Shown: positions 1 to 9,599 of the stretch, piece by piece
Layout: the number at the start of each line of letters is the position of its first letter
Numbering within the stretch: the stretch's first letter is position 1
Source of the DNA: Metallyticus violacea
Lineage: Eukaryota > Arthropoda > Insecta > Mantodea > Metallyticidae
Direction: 5' to 3'
DNA: 64,000 bases
Assembly (NCBI GenBank): GCA_030762175.1
Contig: CM060838.1
Coordinates: forward strand, 20,789,001 to 20,853,000
Made by a program: the position numbers and the translations under genes
Notes under the pieces: model-generated
The model's database searches: none
What the model was told of the DNA's origin: nothing
What the model saw: only the letters and a program-made list of their open reading frames with translations

Positions 1-14
1 TTTATGAATTTCAG

Positions 15-227
15 CCTGGAGCGAGCCATCAAGTTTGAGCAAGTGAGACAGCTACATGATGAATTGGATCTAGGCCTACAAAAGTGGCAGGAACAGGTAT
101 TAGCATTGCAGTGGGAAGCAACACAGCGTGCTGAATCCAAAGCCACTCGCCAAGTGGAAGTCAAGAGACAAAGAATAGAGACCGAAAATAAAGCTCGCTG
201 GCTGCACCATACACAACTAATGGAAAG
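15..227 (+). CDS. Coiled-coil gene, first visible exon
   Basis: An open exon of 71 codons, highly charged (Glu/Gln/Lys/Arg), with an acceptor AG at 13-14 and donor GT at 228-229. It ends in phase 2 in the residues LMER. It starts with the last base of a split codon, so at least one more exon lies upstream of the window. Confidence 0.75.
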
Positions 228-3200
228 GTAAAACCATGACCAAGATCACTTTTCAAAGCTTTCTCAAAAAGAATGAGCACAGCCATACAGCCGCAGTGAT
301 TTTATGTTTGTTATATAAACTTTGTACCATTTTTTTTTAATAATGTTTAATGCCTGTTTTAACTACTGAGGCACCACAGGCAGTCCTGTACCAGTTCTAA
401 CCACTAACTATACAATGTGAAACTTAATCTACAAGCAATTTTAAACTTTTAGTTAGTTAATTATTTACATTTTTTACATCCTATGTTCAACGAAAAAATC
501 TCTAGAGATATTTATTGGTAATTATACTAATGACTTATGCATTATAGTAGATGCTGTTTAATTTTTAAAAGTTAAAGAAATTGTGTTGGCAGCATTGAAA
601 AGTGAATGTCTCGATTAGTAACCATAGCAGAAATTTGTGCACAGCATCTATTGTTAAAGCTGCTGCAAAATATTAATTGTAGTCATACACTCACTGTCTA
701 ATGTTTTAAGGTGACTTCTTTGAAGCATTTTTATGCAAAGATTTTTTTACAATTATAAGTGTGGTCTGAGATATCAAGAAATTAAAATTACATAGAAATT
801 TTATAAACTCTGCTCTTTTATGTACAAAAGTCTGGTTTGCAGAGTTTAGATCAGGAAAAACAACTTTGAGAGATGAGAAGCACAAGACCATCCAGCAACA
901 GCAGTCAAAGTCGAAAATATTGCTTGAGTAGAAGTCATAGTGAAGAACAACACACAAGTAAGAGTCTCTCGGGAGATAGAGTACTCTTTAAGGTTTCATT
1001 CACTGTAGGTATCGGAAATTTTACTCATACAACTTTGTGTGAAGAACCTCTAAAGTCATTCATACCTCACAACCTCACAGAAACAAAAGCTAGCAAGATG
1101 AAATGGTGCCAGAAAATGGTTCATCACGGCAGCTCCCCAAAGCATACCTTTACAGATGATGAAATTTATCAACATGACCAAAGAAGCAGTTAGTGATCTG
1201 TCTTTCCATATATGTCCCCCAATGAATACAGTTGCTAGTTTCAGCAAGTGACATATTGCAACCATTCCACTTCAGGAACAGAAAACAGTCATTGCCAACT
1301 GTACACCACAGTTTTCTCCCCAGGATCTTCAGAACACTAACAGAAAGAAGACCAAAGTCTGGTTTATGAGGATTGCTGCTTCACCACAACAATGCTTCTG
1401 AGCATACTGTTTTGAAAACAATAACATTTCTGCAAAAGCCAGAGCAACACTATTGAATCACCCACTGTGCAGTTCAGATCTGGCTCCCTGTGATTTTAGC
1501 CTGTTTTCAATTGTTAAGGAAAAACTGAGAGACTATCAGTTTGGGAATCCATAAGAAGCTATTGTATCCTACAATTGGTGCTACCCTAAAGAAACATGAT
1601 GTGACTGCTTCTGTGATTTGTTCTAGAGAATGCAACTTTGTATTGATAGTGGGACAGACTACTTCAAAAAGAAATAGGCAGATTTTATGACTTAAATGTA
1701 AATTGGAACTTGCAATTTTATGAAAAGTAAGTGAAGCTTTAAGAGTGTGTAGTTCAACTGAATCATACAATGATATCAATTAATAAGATTTTATGAGTTA
1801 CAAGCTTCTACTTAAAATAATCCCAAAAATTTAAATAGCTATCCTCACATATGAGTTCATGTATTGAAAATATTTTCATTTACTTGGCATTTATATTTTA
1901 ACTGTAAAAGTTTTGGATAAAAATTCCAGTTGGTAGCTACACCCAAGCAGAATTCAAACCTGCAATCATCTAATAATTCTACAGAAATAGAAATCAATTA
2001 GAAAGTTTATGAAAGTTTCACTTATTTTATTGAACATAAGTATCCAATAATGTTGAACAATGTGCTTTCAACTGCTTTGTATGTCTTCAGTTGGCTAAGC
2101 ATTTTCTTATACTAACAGTTTCAGCATCTCAGTGAAAGTAGAATTTTATATAAACTAAAAGAAGATAAGTTGTAGCTGAGTGGTTAGACTGCTTGCCTAC
2201 CACAGAAACAGCCCATGTTCAATGCTAGTGACTATAAGTGAGATTTGTGGTGAACGAAGTGGTGTCTGAGCAGGTTTTCTCTGGGTACTCAGGTTTTCTT
2301 TACTGCTCATTCCATCATTACTTCAACATCACATTACCCCCATCTTTACCATCATCATTCAGCATAATAAAGTCCTCCAATTATCGTTGCACATATTACA
2401 GACTATGCTACTGCCTTCTACCACCTGTGTGCAGAATTCTAATGTCTTGATCAGGCAAGATAGTTGGCATTAGAACACAAAAACATAAATTTTAAAAAAC
2501 TCTTACAACTGTTCCATCACATGTAAGTACATTAGTGCTAAGAGCTAAATTGCCAATGTTTCAAAGTTCTAAGTGTACTCTCAACTTAGCAACAAAAGAC
2601 TAGAGCTAAGGGACTAGCCTCAAGTGCTTGGTCTTAACCATATATCCCAAAAGAACCTGAATTGTAGTAAAATCCCAATAGTTCCTGAGAAATGATCCGA
2701 TATAGTATCAGTCACTTATTGCACTTAAATAGGAATTCTGTCAAATATTGCAAAATATAACTGCTCACGTAAGTTCAACTCGTAAACTATCAGCGGCCCG
2801 CATTCCTAATTAGTCAACAAAATAATCCTTCCAATAAATCCCTCCGAATCAAAACTCACAAATCCAAATCACCATAATTAATCAAACTACAAACACCCCT
2901 AGCTCCCGCCATCTTCATACCCATTCCAAAGTATTTCTATCTAATTGTTTATCCTATCTAGTTTGTATGTAACTTTTGTAATCTTTGTAAATTCTATTGG
3001 AACTTTTATAATACTATAGTTTTTGATTATGTTCAAGTTGTGTAATGTTTTTATTGTATATACTGAATTAATAAAGTATGTTGTGTTACATTATATTATT
3101 GAGATAAAAATATTCATCATTTTAGAAATATTTAAACAGAAAACTTAAAGAGCTTATCTGAATGCAGGATATGTAAACAAGATGAAGCAAGAATGCGCTA

Positions 3201-4105
3201 CATTCGTGAATTGATTGCTCGCAAGGAAGCAAAGATGCAACGGATGGCTGAAGAACGTGATCTGGCAATTAAAGAATCTCGTCTTCAGGCACAGACTACT
3301 GCTGATCTGCGTGAACACTTAAGGTAAATATTTTTGCCCAGTAAATTGACAAAATCTATATATGTGATTATTCCATACTATTTTTTCAATTTTCATGACA
3401 AATCATTTCATTTCTATCTAGCATCTTTAACATAAAATATAATTTTCAATGTTACAATTTTCTACATTTTACATTGCAGCAAACTGAACCTTTTTCTTTT
3501 GCATATAATGTACAGGGAATTTATGAAGGCTTTTTATCATAAAGACTTGTGAATGGCGTGTTTACAGTAACTATTGGTGAGTAGGGTAATAGAGCTGATG
3601 AATTGCTTGTGCATCATCATCAGTAATCGTAATAGCATTAGAAACATTGAAATTTCAAGGTCCTTCACATTAGAATTGTCCTTTTCCCTGATAGCATTAG
3701 TCATGACAGCTTTGAAGTCTATGAGCTCTATTTCTAGTAGCAGAGGCTAGAAAAGGGAAGAATGCTGAATAAGAAACAGTACTATGTGGTCAATCAAAGA
3801 CAGACCCACTGTCCTTAAAAACTGGTCTTATTAGTTTTATGTTGTTAATGAATTGAATTTTTAATGCTACATACATAATCTTTCCTTTGGGAAAGAAATG
3901 CCTTTATACCACAGGGCAGGAATGTGAAACCATGTGCTTGATTATTAATATCTGATATAAGCTAATGATGCATTCTTTTAGGAGGACCTTATCACCCGAG
4001 ACTTTTGATCAGAAAGTTGCACGTGTGGCCTTAGAGACCAGGTTTGCAGGTCGCCCGCCTTCTGCAAGTCCTCCAATGACAAGATCCCATATATTTCTTG
4101 GTTAA
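15..4105 (+). CDS. Unidentified coiled-coil protein, 3' part (three coding exons)
   Basis: Three exons join in one frame: 15-227, 3168-3323 and 3982-4105, ending in TAA. The splices fit: the first exon follows an ATTTCAG acceptor at the window edge, the donors are AG|GTAAAA and AG|GTAAAT, and both introns are in phase 2 (each rebuilds an Arg codon from AG+G). The visible 163 or so residues are rich in Glu, Lys, Arg and Gln with long helical stretches, so a coiled coil is expected. The C-terminus changes to a short Pro/Ser-rich segment (RPPSASPP) and ends in HIFLG. The N-terminus lies upstream of the window; the ATG at position 4 sits in the presumed intron and is unlikely to be the start. I do not recognise the family with confidence. 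A centrosomal or ciliary coiled-coil protein would fit the composition, but that is a guess. Confidence 0.8.
343..397 (-). repeat. SINE family 4 fragment (3' tail only)
   Basis: Matches the 3' part of the SINE copies at 43.0, 43.7, 53.9 and 54.5 kb, including the ACTGAGGCACCACAGGC block in the same orientation. The tRNA-like head is absent. Confidence 0.55.
1009..1690 (+). pseudogene. Degenerate mariner transposase (in intron of the coiled-coil gene)
   Basis: Translating across several frames gives the mariner landmarks in order. An IPHNLTETKASKMKWCQKM stretch, typical just upstream of the first catalytic Asp, lies at about 1064-1125. A block reading TIPLQEQKTVIAN, like the ATVPLEDRKTVTADW block of insect mariners, is near 1260-1305. 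An LLLHHNNASEHT-type block, where HHDNA is usual, lies at about 1373-1410. SSDLAPCDFSLF, equivalent to SPDLAPCDFFLF, is near 1473-1508, and a C-terminal RMQLCIDSG lies near 1627-1655. Frameshifts and stops are frequent, so it is inactive. The N-terminal DNA-binding half is weak or missing, and I could not define terminal repeats. Confidence 0.8.
2168..2450 (+). repeat. SINE family 3 copy (tRNA-derived)
   Basis: It begins with an A-box-like AGCTGAGTGGTTAGAC and continues with GGTGTCTGAGCAGGTTTTCT and a C/T/A-rich tail with ATCATCATTCA. The same order of blocks occurs at 48685-48860. The B box is decayed (ATGTTCAATG). Confidence 0.6.
3168..3323 (+). CDS. Coiled-coil gene, middle exon
   Basis: The acceptor GAATGCAG|G at 3166-3167 keeps the phase with the previous exon, giving RICKQDEARM and then a charged helix to EHLR. 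The earlier AG at 3137-3139 would break the frame, so the later acceptor is preferred. The donor is at 3324-3325. Confidence 0.8.
3982..4105 (+). CDS. Coiled-coil gene, terminal coding exon
   Basis: The acceptor is TTCTTTTAG at 3973-3981. The exon reads RRTLSPETFDQKVARVALET and continues through a Pro/Ser-rich stretch to the stop TAA at 4103-4105. Confidence 0.8.
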
Positions 4106-4880
4106 AGGCTGAAGGGATGTGAATAATACCCTTCTGACTTAGTTGTTGGCTAGCTCTTTATTTTCTTCATTACAGAAGCGGAACACTGCAAACTAATAAA
4201 CCTAATGGGTTGTGTATCAAATTTTATATTATTAATGCTTGGAAAATGCCAAACTAAAGTCCAACTGCATCTTACATTTCTTTTATTTTTTAAATTCTGG
4301 CTCTATACTATATATATGATAGAGAAATGCTCCTGTTTAAGTATATTTTATTGGCTACCAAATGCTTTAAAAGATGTTATATTTTGTAATTAATTTAGGA
4401 TTTACTACTAAATGTCATGTAATGCAGAAAATGAGTGCTAATATAGTGATTCTATATTAATACTACTTTACTGTTAAAAATTATGAATAGCATTTGTGAA
4501 AGCTGCAGTGTTTTAAACTTAGTGAATACTTATTAACTGGAATAAACGGAGCAGCATCATAGAATAGGTATATTTTAATGCCCCCTGTTCGAAATATACA
4601 TGCATAAAGTGACATTTTGTTACACTGTATCATCATAGTCTTGAGAATGTAAAGTATAATATTGCTCTCCGTGTTTCTATAGCACTTCTCTCAGGCTTTT
4701 GTATAGCTAAACTTCCATTTTTCAATATGCATGTCAAAAGAAAATTGCTTTCTTGTTGATTTATGTATTGGCAGAAATCTTTTCACAATTCATCTGCTCA
4801 TTTTTACTAGAATAGAAACACTATTTTTTTAAATATCATATATAAAATCATTTACAAAGAAAATAAAGTTTACTTTATCA
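4106..4880 (+). other. Probable 3' UTR of the coiled-coil gene with candidate poly(A) signals
   Basis: AT-rich, no reading frame of note. Canonical AATAAA hexamers occur at 4541-4546 and 4862-4867, either of which could end the transcript. Confidence 0.45.
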
Positions 4881-6794
4881 TAAAAATAAAATAAACATTC
4901 TATTAAATTTGTGTAACAGTAATGTCTTCTTGATTATTAACAAATAGAATATTATTGCATTAGATGGCTCATTAGATGGTCATTCATTTGATAATCATAG
5001 CAGAGCTAAGAAAAATGTTTAAAAGATGAAAATGGAAGAAAACTAAAACATCAAGCTCCTATACAAGAGGTTGAGGTTTTCTTTAGGTTTATACATAGAC
5101 AATTCATAAATTAAGTACTATCCTGTTTAAGCTAGGTTTTGGTTACAATTACATTCTATTATTATACTGATGGTTAATAATTCTCATAAAATTGTTAACA
5201 AATAGCAGATAATTGCAAAACTTTTGACAATTAGCGTGGAATAATGTAAGATGAAGCTGAACGTGAATGAAAATCTAAAAGGCAAATATTGCCAAAATGC
5301 ACTAAAGTGCATTAGCCTTGAATATGGACTGTTTAGGGGGGGGGGTGTATCTTTATATGAAAAACTACCAAGTAAATGCAAACCATGTAAAAATTATCAA
5401 ACTTCTTTAATAAACAAACAGTTCATTCAATTAAAACTGAATGTAGGATCAACACAGTTCATTGTTGTACTGGTGGGACAAATCCAATTTTTGTCATCTT
5501 CAGAATGAATCTGTCAGACTGAAATTGTTAAGATTGTTGATGGCTTATAATAGATGTGAAGCTAGAACTCTAATGTAGACCAGTTGTTATTCTTGGTTGA
5601 TTTAAATGCATGTGCTAATAGTAGGTTGAGAAGCAAGACAATGTGATTGATGGGCATATATGTTTTTGCATACTTATGACAGCTTGCTATCTACAACTCA
5701 GTTTAAGACTTTCTGTGAGCCATAATATGACATTTTTTTAATCCCCTGTTTGCTTTGCATCTGAGATATCTCCATTAAACAGCTTGTTGCCTTTTCACTG
5801 AGCATTTGCTAATAGGTTACACCTTATTGGATATATGTTTAACTCAACCAAGAAGTTATAATGATTGATTGGCCCAAAATGTAACAGTGTTTGTTTTTTA
5901 TAACAAAACATTCTAGGCATTTTAAATAAATAAAAAAGGGGAAAATTATGTTGATAAATTTATTATTGAAATGTTTTTCTTAGTTTCACTACTGAAATCC
6001 CTTTATCAACCAGTAATCTGCTAGTAATCACTGAACATTTCATTAAGTATTTGTAATAGGAAAAACCACTATTCATTTACACATTTGATTAATTATAGAT
6101 CTTAACCTCATGCCTGGAATGATTATTCTAAAAGAAGTTAAGATATCAATGTCCTGATTAGAGGTGAGAGATTATTGATGAAATATAGCTCCCTTTCTTA
6201 CATCATAGCTAAGTATCAGAGGAAAGTTAAATGTTAAAAGCCTCTTGCAACATTATTGATATTGGGCAAATACTTGAGAAGGTATTGAAACTTTTGAGAA
6301 CTCAAAAAGGATTATAACTTGCTAAGCAACAACATTGGTAGTGATCAGAAAAGTAGTATATTCAACTTATGGTCTCCTTTATTTTTTTGGAGGATGATAT
6401 TCAACCAATTCTCCCCACATAAGCTTTGTAACTGAAGTGATTATATGTGGCTACCCACAGCCATTTTGGCAATGACAAAGTAATAACAGATGAATACCAC
6501 ATGGATTTTTTACAAGAGTAAAATAAAAGAGCATAAAAGGTACCCAACCTAAGCTGAAAGTAACCTGAATGATAACAAATATGAGAATAAAACATAATTG
6601 CCTGCATTCCTCTTAGGGATCATAGATTAATTTATTTATTTTAGATTATGATTTATAAACGAAAGAATTTGTTGATAAGATAATATTGGAACCAACGATT
6701 TTATATCGAAAGCAGTAATCAGTAAATCACGTCAGCTTTGGTTATCTTTAACATATATATTATACATTGGTTTAACTTATAAATTATAACCAAG
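4881..6794. other. Intergenic AT-rich DNA, nothing recognised
   Basis: Short open frames only, with no domain or repeat I can name. A run of G (about 11) sits at 5335-5345. Confidence 0.5.
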
Positions 6795-7503
6795 TACAGT
6801 AAAACATCTGTATTTGGACATCCTTGTTTGTTAGACACCTCATTATATTGAGCACCTTTTCTTGGAACAGAACAAATATGTATGTTTTAATATGTCTAAT
6901 GGTATATCCCCTATGTTAGACACCCCTAAATACTGGAAACTGTACACCCCTATGGTCACAACTAAAACAATTTCTCTTTCTGTTAACTTATATGACCTTA
7001 ATTAGCATTTATCTCTATAATTTTAAATTGATCATTAGCAAGCACACAGTCCTGCAATATCAAAATGATGGGTTTTCCCCTAACTGGCCTTCTGCTATCT
7101 TTTTGAGCTTGGTTGACATTTATCTCTATGCTTTGCAATGGGTCATTAAGCACAGCAGGTATGTAAAATTGTTATATATTTCCCATAAAGTACACTGTAC
7201 GTAATGTAAACTTATCGAAGCAAACAACTGCATACCTAAAATAAGTGATGCAGACCTCAGCTAGTGCTGAGGTATGAAGTGCATGCAATAGTTTACTTTT
7301 ATTCTTTGTGCAGTTTCAATATGAGTAAGCGTAAGTTAATAATTTTTGTTTTACTATAATTCAGAATTAATGTGATACATATGTCATTTCCTTTAAATTA
7401 TGTACATACAATAAAACCTACTTCCCTGTATCATGGACACCTCCTTAATTAGATAATTTTTTTATTGAACAATACCTAACTAGGTTAGAGCGTTTTCACT
7501 GTA
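6795..7503. mobile_element. pogo/Tigger-like non-autonomous element
   Basis: The left end reads TA-CAGTAAAACATCTG and the right end, reverse-complemented, reads TA-CAGTGAAAACGCTC. Both are flanked by TA, as expected for Tc1/pogo insertions, and a second block (GGACA.../GGAGGTGTCC-type) is also present in both ends. The interior has no recognisable transposase. The family call rests on the end sequence alone. Confidence 0.45.
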
Positions 7504-7706
7504 TAAATATTAAATGTGCTTCCTCCAAAATTTCAGTAAAAAGGAAATGTAACTATTTCAGCAATTCAAGGTTCTGTAATTAAATCCTAAAAAGCAAATT
7601 TGGGATTATTTCTAACATCCTGTTGTTATTACGTTCGGAAGGTTGTATATACTAGTATTACATAGAATATTTCAAACAACAGGTATTTCAAACTCTTAGT
7701 ATATGG

Positions 7707-7885
7707 ACCGCCACGAGTGGCCGAGGACTCGTGAGCGGGAGGTCCGCGGTTCGAATCCCGCCAGGACCGTCCTTTCTGACTGAGGTTTTTTCCAGGTTTT
7801 CCTCAGTTCTCATAAATGGTAAATGCCGGGGAGGTACCCTAAACTCATTTCATTTCATTTCATTTCATCTCATATATCATCAGTG
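7707..7885 (+). repeat. SINE family 4 copy, 3' end replaced by a microsatellite
   Basis: The tRNA-like head has an A-box region (GAGTGGCCGAGG) and a strong B box (GGTTCGAATCCCGCC), followed by the family body (GGTTTTTTCCAGGTTTTCC and GGTAAATGCCGGGGAGG). The body passes into repeated CATTT and then TTCA units. The head resembles tRNA-Leu/Ser. Confidence 0.8.
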
Positions 7886-7894
7886 TCCATCGCC

Positions 7895-7954
7895 TTCATT
7901 CATTCATTCATTCATTCATTCATTCATTCATTCATTCATTCATTCATTCATTCA
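7895..7954. repeat. (TTCA)15 microsatellite
   Basis: Uninterrupted tetranucleotide run grown out of the TTTCATTTCAT tract of the preceding SINE copy. Confidence 0.95.
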
Positions 7955-8189
7955 TATATTCATTTCATTCACAGTATACGAAAATTGCATGTTAGATTAC
8001 GTTAGTTTTAGCGCTTAAGTGGTATATTAAGTTATACTTGTGTAATTGGAAAATCGAAAAATATTTTAATTTGCTCATATTAAGAGACACACTTTTTCGG
8101 GAATTTCATGGTGCAGCTATTCCTAATCGCTAATGTTGTACTTTACTTCTGTGTGTTTGTTACCAAGTCAATCAATGAAAATGAAATAT

Positions 8190-8885
8190 TTTATAACTGT
8201 ATTTATTGATCAATTACATAGTTCGAACGGATGACGTCTATCGTAAAGTGTTTTCAAAATAAGCAGCAATTTCACTTCGAGGTATGCGCGGTATTGTCCA
8301 ATCAGATTCAGCAATGTTGCTAACATACTATAAGTTGTATCTTTGCCTCCAAGTTTACACTCGATCTTACAAATAGAAGTTACCCGGAAGTCCCGAATCG
8401 TAGAGAAGAAAACCAAATGGTTACGATTTCACAAGTGCCTCTGTTGGCGCCAAATTGTAAAGTGTGTTGCAAATAGAAGGTGTTATTGTATGTTTTGTGA
8501 ATAGAAGGTGTTAGTGTGCACTATGTTTAATTATGAGTGCTTCTTACAAAGTGAATTTCTCCGCATCATTTCATTCGGATTTGTACGCTGCCGCTCTGAA
8601 CCGCTCGCGACTTCCGGGTAACTGCTACACTTGACTTACGATCTTGTAGGCAAAGTTACAACCTATATCATGTTTGAAACGTGCATGAATCTAATTGGGC
8701 AATACTCCGTATCTCTCGAAGTGAAGTTGCACTGGACCTTACAAATAGAAGTTACCCGAAAGTCCCGAACCATAGCAAAGAAAGCCGACTGGCTACGATT
8801 TCACATCAAATTGTTAAAAACGCTGTGAATAAAAAGTGTTAGCGTATAGTATGTTGTGAACAGAAGGCGTTAGTGTGCACTGCTG
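8190..8885. repeat. Complex inverted plus direct repeat (foldback-like)
   Basis: Positions about 8266-8362, reverse-complemented, match about 8645-8737 (shared words GGCAAAG.TACAAC and CTCGAAGTGAA). The adjacent block about 8366-8440 matches about 8737-8805 in the same orientation (TTACAAATAGAAGTTACCCG, GGCTACGATTTCACA-like). A further short word, AGAAGG.GTTAGTGTGCAC, recurs at about 8502-8520 and 8861-8880. No protein is visible. Confidence 0.6.
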
Positions 8886-9122
8886 TTAACCCACCTCAAA
8901 TTAAGAAATATCTCGCTTATTCAGTTTGGAATACATGCAAAACTATTAATGTTAAAAGCGCATGGCTTTTTCCTTAAAATTATCATTTACGTTATGCATT
9001 ACATTGCTAGATTACAGTTTCCCATTTGCTTTCGTGTTATTAATGCTAACATGAGTGCTTTCGTGTGATTAACTACTAACATGCTTCCTACAAAGTCAAC
9101 TTCACCGCAACAATCATACCCT

Positions 9123-9210
9123 AGGTCCTGATGGTGTAGTGCTAATCATACCTCATAAACCCAAGGTGGCGGGTTCAATCTCGACCAGAATTGATGGATT
9201 TTTTCCGCAA
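9123..9210 (+). repeat. SINE family 1, 5' head fragment
   Basis: A box GGTGTAGTGCTAATCATA, B box region GCGGGTTCAATCTCGACC, then GATGGATTTTTTC, as in the full copy at 42.6 kb. Truncated after about 90 bases. Confidence 0.75.
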
Positions 9211-9599
9211 TACTGCTATCCGCTGAGCCACTGAGGAGCATGGAAATACTGGGAACAGCAAATATCACGGTTCAAAGAGGTCCTCGGAGACATCCAGGAT
9301 ATGGAGGATCTCCGCCAGGCTGATGCAGCAGTACCACATTCCAAACAATGAAGTATTGTATCTAGAAGTCCTCAATTGTCACAATTGAAAGAAAGCGTCG
9401 TGCCAGTGAGATGCAGGCGTTCATTTATATGAATGAGATTGTTCACCAGTTGATGCCATACACTCCATTGGTAAGTAGTGCATGCAGAATATCGGATGTT
9501 TTATAGATTCCAACGCTAATTATTGTTACTAGTTGATGAAAAATCCACTTTAGGAACTGGCAATTGAAGTGTCCAAGCAATTTATAACTTTCTGGTCTT
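9211..9599. other. Unassigned repeat-like sequence
   Basis: Follows the SINE head fragment. A short reading reminiscent of coding sequence (RFKEVLGDIQDMEDLRQADA on +, about 9265-9325) suggests another decayed element, but I cannot name it. Confidence 0.3.

Larger units (their letters stand above)
228..3167 (+). other. Intron of the coiled-coil gene
   Basis: Carries a SINE 4 fragment, a mariner relic and a SINE 3 copy. The piece 2930-3110 has the look of a 3' tail (repeated TTGTAAT-like words and AATAAAG near 3070), but I cannot name it. Confidence 0.6.

Noticed and set aside
4..231. 75-codon ORF starting at position 4 as a complete small protein
   Set aside because: Its ATG overlaps a good splice acceptor (ATTTCAG) and its stop lies after a GTAAAA donor. 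It is better read as an internal exon of a larger gene.
5251..5508. 85-codon ORF around the poly-G run
   Set aside because: Frame depends on the length of a G homopolymer and has no recognisable motif.
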